Source: an uncultured Caryophanales bacterium
Lineage (GTDB): Bacteria; Bacillota_I; Bacilli_A; RF39; UBA660
Direction: 5' to 3'
Assembly: GCA_946414975.1 (NCBI GenBank)
Contig: CAMKQS010000017.1
Coordinates: 1-25,499 of the forward strand
Length of the DNA: 25,499 bases
Shown here: piece by piece, positions 8,476 to 15,391 of the stretch
Layout: each line of letters opens with the position of its first letter
Position numbering within the stretch: position 1 is the first letter of the stretch
Position numbers and translations under genes: made by a program
The notes under the pieces: generated by a model
Told to the model about the DNA's origin: nothing
The model's database searches: none
Seen by the model: the letters and a program-made list of their open reading frames with translations, nothing else

Positions 8476-8503
8476 ATTATAACATATAAAATTGAAATAT
8501 TTC
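8476..8503 (-). promoter_or_regulatory. Cargo operon promoter with palindromic operator candidate
   Basis: The minus strand has an extended -10, TGTTATAAT (8476-8484), about 17 bases before the AAGGGGGA ribosome site of the HAD gene. No good -35 is seen. Instead a perfect 10-bp palindrome, GAAATATTTC (8494-8503), lies just upstream of the -10, where a regulator would block or recruit polymerase. The WYL-domain regulator ends 7 bases upstream and is the obvious candidate ligand (inference). Confidence 0.55.
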
Positions 8504-8510
8504 GTCTTTT

Positions 8511-9101
8511 TTATTTAACATTTACAATTCTTTTTAATTCAAAATGCCTTATGTCGTTTCTTAGTTCACAAAATGCTGTAACATAGTAATTATCCTTATA
8601 CTTAAACAGATGGAGCGGATGAATTACTCTTTTTGATTGGCCACCATCAATATCATTATAAATTATCTCTATTTTATCATTTTTATTTATTGCATTTTCA
8701 ATCAACTTTTCTATTTCGCCTGGTGTACTTATATTTATATTTGCAATATACTTACTTGTTTCATCATAAATAGAATACATTTTTTTTGATTTATCTAAAA
8801 GTTCTTTAAATTTATCTAAATATTTAAAATCATCGTTTAATAACAAATTATATATATTTTCTAACAATTGAATATCATACTTGTTAATACTAGTATAATT
8901 CTTAATTTTATCTATCATAAAGTATCCACCATTTGGCCCTTTAAATGATTCAATAGCAATTCCATTAGCACAAATTTCATTTTTATAATAACGTATCATT
9001 CTCTCAGTTACGCCTATTTTTTCTGATAACTCTTTTAATGTATAAATGTTTCCTGTATTTAATAAATCTATCATATACATCATATTTGATAATTTACCCA
9101 T
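8511..9101 (-). CDS. HTH-WYL transcriptional regulator
   Basis: This 196-residue protein has an N-terminal winged helix (YTLKELSEKIGVTERMIRYY, about 20-39, then GIAIESFKGPNGGYFM) of the DeoR/HTH-11 type. A helical linker follows, and a C-terminal WYL-like domain from about 125 (IEIIYND, IHPLHLFKYKDNYYVTAFC, RHFELKRIVNV). The name-giving WYL is replaced by YYV but the flanking pattern fits. WYL domains bind ligands such as nucleic acids or nucleotides, and WYL regulators frequently control phage-defence and DNA-damage operons. It is the first gene of the element's cargo, with GAGGCGA as ribosome site and an extended -10 upstream, and probably regulates the genes that follow. The wing motif GPNGGYF is well kept, so DNA binding is likely. 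Confidence 0.85.
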   Translation of the reverse strand: MGKLSNMMYMIDLLNTGNIYTLKELSEKIGVTERMIRYYKNEICANGIAIESFKGPNGGYFMIDKIKNYTSINKYDIQLLENIYNLLLNDDFKYLDKFKELLDKSKKMYSIYDETSKYIANINISTPGEIEKLIENAINKNDKIEIIYNDIDGGQSKRVIHPLHLFKYKDNYYVTAFCELRNDIRHFELKRIVNVK

Positions 9102-9123
9102 AGTATCGCCTCAATTATCAAAT

Positions 9124-9132
9124 ATTATATCA
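9124..9132 (-). promoter_or_regulatory. Extended -10 of the WYL regulator gene
   Basis: Minus strand TGATATAAT, a TGn-TATAAT extended -10, 22 bases before the ATG at 9101. No convincing -35 is seen, as is common with extended -10 promoters. Confidence 0.6.
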
Positions 9133-9147
9133 TAAAAAGCAACAAAT

Positions 9148-9166
9148 AAAGCCAATAAATGGCTTT
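9148..9166 (-). terminator. Hairpin at the element end, probable recombinase terminator in the circular form
   Basis: Minus strand AAAGCCA, 5-base loop, TGGCTTT: a perfect 7-bp stem followed by a mixed T-rich stretch (ATTTGTTGCTTTTT). It begins at the TAA (9165-9167) that would end the recombinase in the excised circle. In the integrated state it would stop dac transcripts from entering the cargo. The weak T tract lowers confidence. Confidence 0.55.
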
Positions 9167-9262
9167 ATATATAAAACTTACAATAATACTCTACATAATA
9201 CGATTTTGAAGTACTTATATTTGCTCTTCTCCTTTTAAAACTTATGACTTCCTTATAGCTAC
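9165..9262 (-). other. Displaced 3' end of the recombinase gene (circular-form tail)
   Basis: If the element is closed on itself at the shared GTAGCTAT, the recombinase frame passes straight through (SSSY) into this segment. It reads 29 more codons (KEVISFKRRRANISTSKSYY, then 9 more) to TAA at 9165-9167, directly before the hairpin at 9148-9166. This is the expected layout if the native recombinase gene ends here and attP lies within its 3' end. It is not expressed in this frame when integrated. Confidence 0.6.
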
Positions 9263-9271
9263 AACAGCATC
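9255..9271 (-). other. Attachment site, cargo end
   Basis: Minus strand GATGCTGTTGTAGCTAT, in frame within dac codons for DAVVA, directly after the SxN catalytic motif (SGN). It is the partner of the site at 303-319, with mismatches at two positions only. The inferred empty target spans the codons for SGNDAVVAMAE, a strongly conserved part of the enzyme. Confidence 0.8.
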
Positions 9272-9637
9272 ATTTCCTGATGCAATTGCAATTCCTTTTA
9301 TTAGATCTTCAACACTCATCTCTTCTCCTTCTTCAAGAAGAATTTGTGATCCACCCATACTAGATGCATTTTTTGATATACTAACTTTGTCGGTCATTTT
9401 TATTTTACCACTATCTATTTTTTCCATTATAAGTAAAAGACTCATCATTTTAGTCATACTAGCTGGCGCAATACGTTCATGAGAATTCTTATCATATAGA
9501 ATTCTTCCTGTTGATTGTTCTAATGTTACCGCGCTTTTAGCATTTGTTGCTAAAGCAGTTTCATTTGATACGGTTTCTGATGCATAAATATAAATTGGTA
9601 TTAAAAATAGTATTAAACTAATAATTATTTTTTTCAT
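9255..9637 (-). pseudogene. D-Ala-D-Ala carboxypeptidase (dac), N-terminal host fragment
   Basis: This is the 5' half of the interrupted peptidase S11 gene. It has a signal peptide (MKKIIISLILFLIPIYIYAS), the conserved TLEQSTGRILYDKNSHERIAPAS segment, the catalytic SxxK as SMTK, and the SxN motif as SGN before the break. The frame leaves dac at the att core and ends with IRKS and TAA at 9242-9244, so any product is a truncated exported protein without the C-terminal KTG motif. The ATG at 9637 is chosen over the in-frame GTG at 9643, which lies inside the ribosome site GAGGTG. The other half is at 2-310. A terminator of the upstream operon ends about 30 bases before the start, so dac has its own promoter; I see no strong one. 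Confidence 0.9.
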
Positions 9638-9669
9638 ATTCACCTCTATTAAAATTTACGTTATAGAAC

Positions 9670-9698
9670 AAAAAAAAGAACATTTTTCTTAAGTCCTT
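9670..9698 (-). terminator. Terminator after the AAA+ ATPase gene
   Basis: Immediately after the stop at 9699, minus strand AAGGAC, an 11-base loop, GTTCTT (one G-U pair) and a run of eight T. It closes the VWA-XpaC-TelA-AAA+ operon before dac. Confidence 0.75.
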
Positions 9699-11276
9699 TT
9701 ATTTTAATATTAAATTTTCTGTATTAATATCATCTTTAGTAATAGTAATTAAATCTTTCTTATTTTTCTTATCTTTTACTCTAGATGCATGGCTTACAAT
9801 TGTTTTTTCATAAATATTTCTTATAAATCTTGCATTTCCAAAATTCTTCATGTTTCTATTATCATCAACAATAGTTTTCAAATATTCTATTGCGCTATCT
9901 TCTACTTTAAATCCACTTTTTTTAGCCATATTTTCAAATATTTGTATTAGTTCTATAGTAGTATAATCATCAAATTCTAACGTATAACCAATTCTTGATG
10001 TTATTCCTGAATTTGAATTTAGAAAATCTTGCATTTCTTTTGTATAACCTGCAAATATAACAACAAGTTTATCTCTATAGTTTTCCATAGCTTGAATTAA
10101 TGTAGCAATTGCCTCATCGTTATAAGAATTACTAGAATTAGATGCAAGAGTATATGCTTCATCAATAAATAATACTCCATTTAAACTTTTTTCAATTACT
10201 GATGCAACTTTTGGTGCAGTTTGTCCAACATACTCGGCAACTAAATCTTTAGATGATACTTCAATTAACTTATTTTCTTTTATATATTTTAAATTATATA
10301 AAATATTTGCAATCATTCTAGCTATTGTAGTTTTACCTGTACCAGGATTACCTAAAAATACCATATGTAAATTAATATTACTAATTTTTAATTCATTTTC
10401 CGTTTTACTCTTTAATCTCATTAAATCGACTAAATCATGTAATACTTTTTTTACTTTATCTAATCCAACTAATTCATCTAGTTCTTTAAATATTTCATCA
10501 TTAGATAATTCTTCTTTTATACTAGGTAATTCATTATGAAATGAAATATATCTTATAATTTCTTTTTCGTATTCATAATAATCACTATTTTTATCATAAG
10601 TTTTATTAATATAATCAAGTAGTGCTACTTTTAAATCGTCATTAACATCAATACTATTTATAATATCATTATATATATCTTGATTATCAGGATTTACTGA
10701 ATCAATATTAAATTTAAAATACTTATTTTTAAAGTTTTCATATCCTAAAAAGAAATTAGTAATTTCTAAATCATTTCCTACAACAGTAATAATGCTTTTA
10801 TTATCTTGATCAAAATGATTCTCTAACTCATAAAACATTTTTTTATGAGTTTTATCATCTTCTAAGTTTATTCCAGATAAGTCTTTAAAATTTATTAAAC
10901 CATAATTTAGAAAGTTAATATTTTTATCTATTTTATAAAGTGAATAATCAATTTTTTCTTTTTTATCTATATATGAATATTTAACTGCAGCATTATAAAT
11001 AATATCTATAATATCATTAGATAATTTATCACTATTAGAGTTAATAATTAATCTTAATGGTATATAAATATCAACCTCATTATTATTATACTTTTTCATA
11101 TAATCAATTATCTTTTTGATAATGTTTTTTGCATCATCACTTATATATAACTTATCAATTTCAAAACTTAAGGAAGAAACTTCCTTAAGCTCAATTTCAT
11201 TACTACTATCTTCAATGCTTTTATCTGTACTAAAAAAATCGTTATATATATCTTTTAAATAGTCCGTTTTATCCAT
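9699..11276 (-). CDS. AAA+ ATPase, CbbX/SpoVK type
   Basis: This 525-residue protein has an acidic N-terminal region of about 260 residues without a recognised fold, then one AAA+ domain of CbbX/SpoVK type. ELVGLDKVKKVLHDLVDLMR leads into Walker A GNPGTGKTT (about 308-316), the pore-loop region YVGQTAPKV, Walker B GVLFIDEAY (about 364-372), sensor-1 FAGYTKEM, and the sensor-2/Arg-finger region FGNARFIRN. Such ATPases remodel protein partners. It is the last gene of the operon, 2 bases downstream of TelA, and is followed by a terminator. The context suggests that it acts with TelA and the VWA protein in envelope or toxic-compound stress, in the manner of MoxR/VWA pairs (inference). Confidence 0.93.
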   Translation of the reverse strand: MDKTDYLKDIYNDFFSTDKSIEDSSNEIELKEVSSLSFEIDKLYISDDAKNIIKKIIDYMKKYNNNEVDIYIPLRLIINSNSDKLSNDIIDIIYNAAVKYSYIDKKEKIDYSLYKIDKNINFLNYGLINFKDLSGINLEDDKTHKKMFYELENHFDQDNKSIITVVGNDLEITNFFLGYENFKNKYFKFNIDSVNPDNQDIYNDIINSIDVNDDLKVALLDYINKTYDKNSDYYEYEKEIIRYISFHNELPSIKEELSNDEIFKELDELVGLDKVKKVLHDLVDLMRLKSKTENELKISNINLHMVFLGNPGTGKTTIARMIANILYNLKYIKENKLIEVSSKDLVAEYVGQTAPKVASVIEKSLNGVLFIDEAYTLASNSSNSYNDEAIATLIQAMENYRDKLVVIFAGYTKEMQDFLNSNSGITSRIGYTLEFDDYTTIELIQIFENMAKKSGFKVEDSAIEYLKTIVDDNRNMKNFGNARFIRNIYEKTIVSHASRVKDKKNKKDLITITKDDINTENLILK

Positions 11277-11278
11277 TA

Positions 11279-12433
11279 TTATGCCTTACTTTCAACATGT
11301 ATTTCTAACATTTTTTCTTTTAATTCTTTTTCTATTTCTTCTAGAGTCTTTTCAGCTTCTGCACGCTTAATTCTTCCATCTTTATGAATTTCAATAACTT
11401 TATCTAAAGTTTCTATTAAGTTCTGATTAGTTTTTTGTAATGTTTCTATATCTACAATTGCTCTTTCAGACTCTTTAGCTATATCGATTGATCCTTGTTT
11501 TAATGTTTCACTATTTTTAACAAGCATTTCATTAGTTAATTTTGATACTTCTTGTTGATGTTTTAAAGCCTGTTTTGCATCATTAATTCCAAGAGCAAGA
11601 ACCATTTGATTTTTCCAAAGTGGAATTGTATTAGTGATTGAACTTTGAATTTTTTCAACTAATTCTGCTTCATTATTTTGAAGTAATCTTATTTGTGGAG
11701 CCATTTGAATTGAAATAATTCTTGTTGTTTTAAGATCATAGATTTTCTTTTCAAATCTAGTAATTAGATTTTCCATATCATTTACTTTTTGCACATCTAA
11801 CTGATCTTTAGATTTTTCTGCTTTTGCTTTTAATTCAGGTAAAACTTTATTTCTTAATTCTTCTATTTTTTTATCACCTGCAATTATATAAAGAGATATT
11901 TCTTTAAAGTATTCTAAGTTCTTTTCATACATTGTATCAAAAATATTAATATCCTTTAGCATTAATATTTTATCTTTTTCTAATTTTCCTTCAATAGTAT
12001 CAATATTTTTTTCTATCTTACTATATTTGGCAATTATATAATCAATCTCTTTTTTTGCCCCACTAAATAATTTAGCAAAAAATCCTTTTTTCTTAGATCC
12101 TGCAATATCTGTATCAAATGATTTAATTTGACTTACTAAATCAGCTAATAAATCACCAACGTCTCCTGCATTTTTAGTTTTAACATCTTCTAATATACTA
12201 TCAGAAAATTTTGATATTTTATCTTGTGCAGCAGCTCCAAATTGTAAAATTTGAGTTGCATCATTAATATCTATTTTACTATTAAAATCATCTACTGCTT
12301 TCTTTTCTTCTTTTGTAAGCATATCATAATTAAGTGTTTGTTCTATTTTATTTTCACTTACATCTTCACTTATTATTTCTTTAACACTTTCTTCATCCAT
12401 TGCTTTTTCTACTTTTAATTCTAATCCGTTCAT
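11279..12433 (-). CDS. TelA/KlaA-family toxic anion resistance protein
   Basis: This 384-residue, strongly helical, charged cytoplasmic protein has no membrane segment. The pattern is that of the TelA family: an N-terminal acidic tail, then SQIKSFDTDIAGSKKKGFFAKLFSG, several heptad-like helices, the core SIQMAPQIRLLQNNEAELVEKIQSS with NTIPLWKNQMVLALGINDAKQAL, and a charged coiled-coil tail. The family was named from tellurite resistance, but its biochemical role is unclear; in Bacillota it is commonly next to XpaC or TerD-like genes, as here. Ribosome site AAGAAGGA precedes the ATG. The gene ends 2 bases before the AAA+ gene, so they are co-transcribed. Confidence 0.92.
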   Translation of the reverse strand: MNGLELKVEKAMDEESVKEIISEDVSENKIEQTLNYDMLTKEEKKAVDDFNSKIDINDATQILQFGAAAQDKISKFSDSILEDVKTKNAGDVGDLLADLVSQIKSFDTDIAGSKKKGFFAKLFSGAKKEIDYIIAKYSKIEKNIDTIEGKLEKDKILMLKDINIFDTMYEKNLEYFKEISLYIIAGDKKIEELRNKVLPELKAKAEKSKDQLDVQKVNDMENLITRFEKKIYDLKTTRIISIQMAPQIRLLQNNEAELVEKIQSSITNTIPLWKNQMVLALGINDAKQALKHQQEVSKLTNEMLVKNSETLKQGSIDIAKESERAIVDIETLQKTNQNLIETLDKVIEIHKDGRIKRAEAEKTLEEIEKELKEKMLEIHVESKA

Positions 12434-12466
12434 TTTAATTCCTTCTTTCTATTTTCTATACTTTCA

Positions 12467-13531
12467 TTATTTAGTTTTACTGTTCTTAATATTTTCTAAT
12501 TCTAAAATACAATTTTTATTATATTCACCAATCAACTCTTTTAACGGTTCCAATCCAATTTCATCGATTAATTGAGATATTAGAGGATTATCAATTAATT
12601 TTTCCATATTAGAATATTCAATATAGTATAACAATTCTTCTTTTAATTCATCCGAAATTCCAACACTATTTATAATAAATAACAATAAATCCTTTTCACG
12701 ATTCAATGATTTAGTATACATTTCATTAGCATCTTTATAATATATATCAGAATAGCAATGAGGTTCTATAGAAATATTATTTTCTTTTGCATAATCATAT
12801 ATAAAATCATTCATTTTTCCTTCTTCAGTTTTTATTCTTAATTCTCTACCATATTTATCCATTTCACAAATATAATTAGATTCTAAATAACCATGCTCTG
12901 ATATTTCAAATGCATTATAACCAAGTTGGTGTAATATGTTTTGGACAGCAATTTTCTCATCACCATCAAAAACAATAACCTTGTATCCTTTTAAATTTTC
13001 TAAAAGTTCAAGATTCGATTTATTGCTATCAAAATACTCTTGTGAAATTAATATTATACATTCATTTGATAATTTCATATCATCGCTAAAATATGTATCT
13101 TCAACTCTTAGTCCTTCTATACTTTTATCATGAATATGATACATTAATGGTTCTAAAATGATAAATGGCCTATTATCAAAATTCCCATAAAGATGAGAAC
13201 TAACTAATCCATTAATAGTAAAATGTATTGTACTTCTATAAAATTCTTTATAAATATCATATTGATCAAGTTCTTTAAAATAATTTGCTTTCTCTGCTTC
13301 ATTCATATTATCAGGATATTTTTTACGTATCCTTTTAACTATCTCATTTTTAAAAATAGTTATTCTTTCAAGTGTTTGTGTCATAGCATTTCTATTAGTT
13401 TGAACAATATGATTCTTCGGAAAAATATCTGTAGTTCTAACTAATATGCAATCTTCTAAAGTATAATTCTTTTTTTGATTTGAAGCATCAGTTTTCTCTG
13501 GCACTTTATAATATGTAATATCTAAATTCAT
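12467..13531 (-). CDS. Unrecognised protein of the TelA operon
   Basis: This 354-residue soluble protein begins MNLDITYYKVPEKTDASNQK. I recognise no motif. It has no signal peptide or membrane segment. Around residues 95-225 there are strand-like stretches (TIHFTINGLVSSHLYG, FIILEPL, CIILISQEYF, YKVIVFDGDEKIAVQNIL) suggesting an alpha/beta domain, and the C-terminal third is helical and acidic. The long insert of charged residues resembles proteins that occur between solute-binding and TelA genes in this kind of operon, but I can give no function. The start at 13531 has only a weak purine-rich site (GGATGGAGAAAAG, about 10-14 bases upstream). Gaps are 50 bases on the upstream side and 33 before TelA. 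Confidence 0.8.
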   Translation of the reverse strand: MNLDITYYKVPEKTDASNQKKNYTLEDCILVRTTDIFPKNHIVQTNRNAMTQTLERITIFKNEIVKRIRKKYPDNMNEAEKANYFKELDQYDIYKEFYRSTIHFTINGLVSSHLYGNFDNRPFIILEPLMYHIHDKSIEGLRVEDTYFSDDMKLSNECIILISQEYFDSNKSNLELLENLKGYKVIVFDGDEKIAVQNILHQLGYNAFEISEHGYLESNYICEMDKYGRELRIKTEEGKMNDFIYDYAKENNISIEPHCYSDIYYKDANEMYTKSLNREKDLLLFIINSVGISDELKEELLYYIEYSNMEKLIDNPLISQLIDEIGLEPLKELIGEYNKNCILELENIKNSKTK

Positions 13532-13581
13532 ATAATTCTACTTTTCTCCATCCTTAATTAATATAATAAACTTTTTTATAT

Positions 13582-14769
13582 TTACTTCAAATAATCTATT
13601 AACTTATTATAAGTATCCATTTTTAAACTTGTAACAGTACTATTAATACTTTTTGGTATTCCTATACCAATCTTTTTTACATCATAATTTCCACCAGTAA
13701 TACCTGTTCTAAATCCATATTTATTAAATGCAATCTCTTGGATTTCTTTATCATCAAATGCCTTATATAATTTATTACCTTTATCTGTAAATACCGCAAA
13801 ACAATGTGAATTCCATATTGTTGGTGTTGGATATAATACTCTAATTTCATCTTTTACTTGATTAAATGCATCTGGGGATGAATTAGCAAAATCAATCATG
13901 CTTTTCTCATAATCAACAATCATAGGTTCTCCACCCATACCAGTTTTTAAATATCTCTCAAAAAGGTCAGCAGGTGTATTATTCATATATCCAGATTTTG
14001 TATAAAATTCTTTTAACTTAGGTAAATTTGCATCTATATTTTCATCTGTCACTTGTCCACCGGAAAGTATAGATAACAATAGTCCATAATAAGTAGCTCC
14101 CGGAGATGATGATACTGGATCTGTTGAAGCAATATTTATTGTACCATATAAATTTTCAAGACCAATATCAGACCATTTTTTACCTTCTAATATATAATCA
14201 ATTAATTTATTCATATCAGTAATATAATATACTCCATCAGTCTCAGTTACAATATTTTCATTAATAAGTGCATCAACAACACTAGCCCAACTATATATAA
14301 CTATTGGCGTATTAAGTGTAAGTCCACCTGATGTTACTGTATATCTATCTGCTTCATTTAATTCTTTATTAGGCGATAGTTTATAATAATCATAAAATCT
14401 TTGATCAGATGTAAATAAAGCATCATATTTCGAAACATTATCATTAAATACAGAATATTCTTTACCATTTGTAATATCATTTACAATACTACTATTACCA
14501 AGACCAATTGATTCTCTAATTAATGGTTTTTGTATTGTTTTACCATTGCTCCAAGTATCAAATACTGGATTTACATGATATTTTTTATTAATTATTTCAA
14601 TAACCTTTTCATCTGATAAAAAATCTTCTTTTCCTCCACCAGTTGCAACAAAAACTGTATCTAACTTTTTATTAGCATCACTTTTTATATTAATATTTTT
14701 TATAACAATAATACTAATAATTAATACAACAAATATTCCAATACCTATAAATAAATTTTTATTTTTCAT
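13582..14769 (-). CDS. Membrane-anchored solute-binding-like protein
   Basis: This protein of about 395 residues has an N-terminal signal anchor (KNKNLFIGIGIFVVLIISII) and no lipobox cysteine, so it is held at the outer face of the membrane. The exported part resembles bacterial extracellular solute-binding proteins (type II periplasmic-binding fold): TVFVATGGGKEDF at the start, YDALFTSDQRF, NTPIVIYSW, TDPVSSSPGATYYGLLLSIL, and MIVDYEKSM. There is no permease or ATPase partner, so it is unlikely to be a classical importer. The ATG at 14769 is preferred over GTG 14778 because AGGTG lies 6 bases upstream. It overlaps the XpaC-like gene. The VWA lipoprotein two genes upstream has a related binding-protein domain, so the operon carries two such modules. 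Confidence 0.88.
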   Translation of the reverse strand: MKNKNLFIGIGIFVVLIISIIVIKNINIKSDANKKLDTVFVATGGGKEDFLSDEKVIEIINKKYHVNPVFDTWSNGKTIQKPLIRESIGLGNSSIVNDITNGKEYSVFNDNVSKYDALFTSDQRFYDYYKLSPNKELNEADRYTVTSGGLTLNTPIVIYSWASVVDALINENIVTETDGVYYITDMNKLIDYILEGKKWSDIGLENLYGTINIASTDPVSSSPGATYYGLLLSILSGGQVTDENIDANLPKLKEFYTKSGYMNNTPADLFERYLKTGMGGEPMIVDYEKSMIDFANSSPDAFNQVKDEIRVLYPTPTIWNSHCFAVFTDKGNKLYKAFDDKEIQEIAFNKYGFRTGITGGNYDVKKIGIGIPKSINSTVTSLKMDTYNKLIDYLK

Positions 14770-15391
14770 TAGATTCACCTGCTTTCATAATCAAATTATC
14801 TGATGTAATACCATCTGCTTTAAGCATCATATCATATATTTTCATATCTGACGATGCATCTAGGATATCTTTTTGATATAAAGATGCTAATATTGTATTA
14901 AATGCATCAGTTGTATTTTTTATCATTTCATTTGCTTTCTTAATAAATGTTTTTCCATCACTAGAAATTAAATTTTGATTCTCAATTTCATCATATCTAT
15001 TTACAATTTTAAGAAGTACTGGTAAGTAATAATCAAAGAAATTTTTAATATTATCTGCTTTTTTAGGATTTTTTTCTACTTCATTTATTATTTTATCTAC
15101 AGTACTATTTATTTCTTTTAATTCATCTCTTAATTTTCCATCTTCTATTTTAGGTATCAAAAGAGCAATCTGTTTATTTTCCTTTCTTGCAACTACTATT
15201 TTTTCATATAAACTAACATTTGTATCTTTAAGAGTTTTTTTAGGTTTAAAACTTGAAAATACAAGTTCACTTGCACCAAATGCAGCTGCACCAATTATAA
15301 TTGATGGAGCTAGTGGTGTTGCAAGGGCAAGATAAGGAACTGCAAAAAATGCGCTACCTAATGCGGCAGATACTAATTCTTTTCCCTTCAT
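14759..15391 (-). CDS. XpaC-like protein
   Basis: This 210-residue protein has a hydrophobic N terminus (LVSAALGSAFFAVPYLALAT and APSIIIGAAAFGASELVF, probably a membrane hairpin), followed by a helical cytoplasmic domain (SLYEKIVVARKENKQIALLI...NFFDYYLPVLLKIVNRYDEIE). This is the layout of the XpaC family (named for 5-bromo-4-chloroindolyl phosphate hydrolysis), which is regularly encoded with TelA. The role of the family is not established; a membrane adaptor for TelA fits. The start codon overlaps the stop of the VWA lipoprotein by one base (TAATG) with TTAGGAGT as ribosome site, implying coupled translation. Confidence 0.82.
   Translation of the reverse strand: MKGKELVSAALGSAFFAVPYLALATPLAPSIIIGAAAFGASELVFSSFKPKKTLKDTNVSLYEKIVVARKENKQIALLIPKIEDGKLRDELKEINSTVDKIINEVEKNPKKADNIKNFFDYYLPVLLKIVNRYDEIENQNLISSDGKTFIKKANEMIKNTTDAFNTILASLYQKDILDASSDMKIYDMMLKADGITSDNLIMKAGESNEK

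Larger units (their letters stand above)
303..9262 (-). mobile_element. Integrative element with serine recombinase and metabolic cargo, inserted in dac
   Basis: The boundaries come from the two halves of one dac gene. On the minus strand the N-terminal half ends GATGCTGTTGTAGCTAT and the C-terminal half begins GATGCAGTAGTAGCTAT followed by GGCAGAA. Joining the halves at the shared GTAGCTAT gives an uninterrupted carboxypeptidase (SGNDAVVAMAEFVAG), so the DNA between is inserted. It is about 8.95 kb and holds a large serine recombinase at one end, a small companion gene, and a six-gene cargo operon with its own regulator. No relaxase, coupling ATPase, replication protein, capsid or terminase gene is present. 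It is therefore either a minimal integrative element moved by other means or a cargo island. Exact ends depend on the crossover dinucleotide, which I cannot fix inside the 8-bp identity. Confidence 0.87.
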
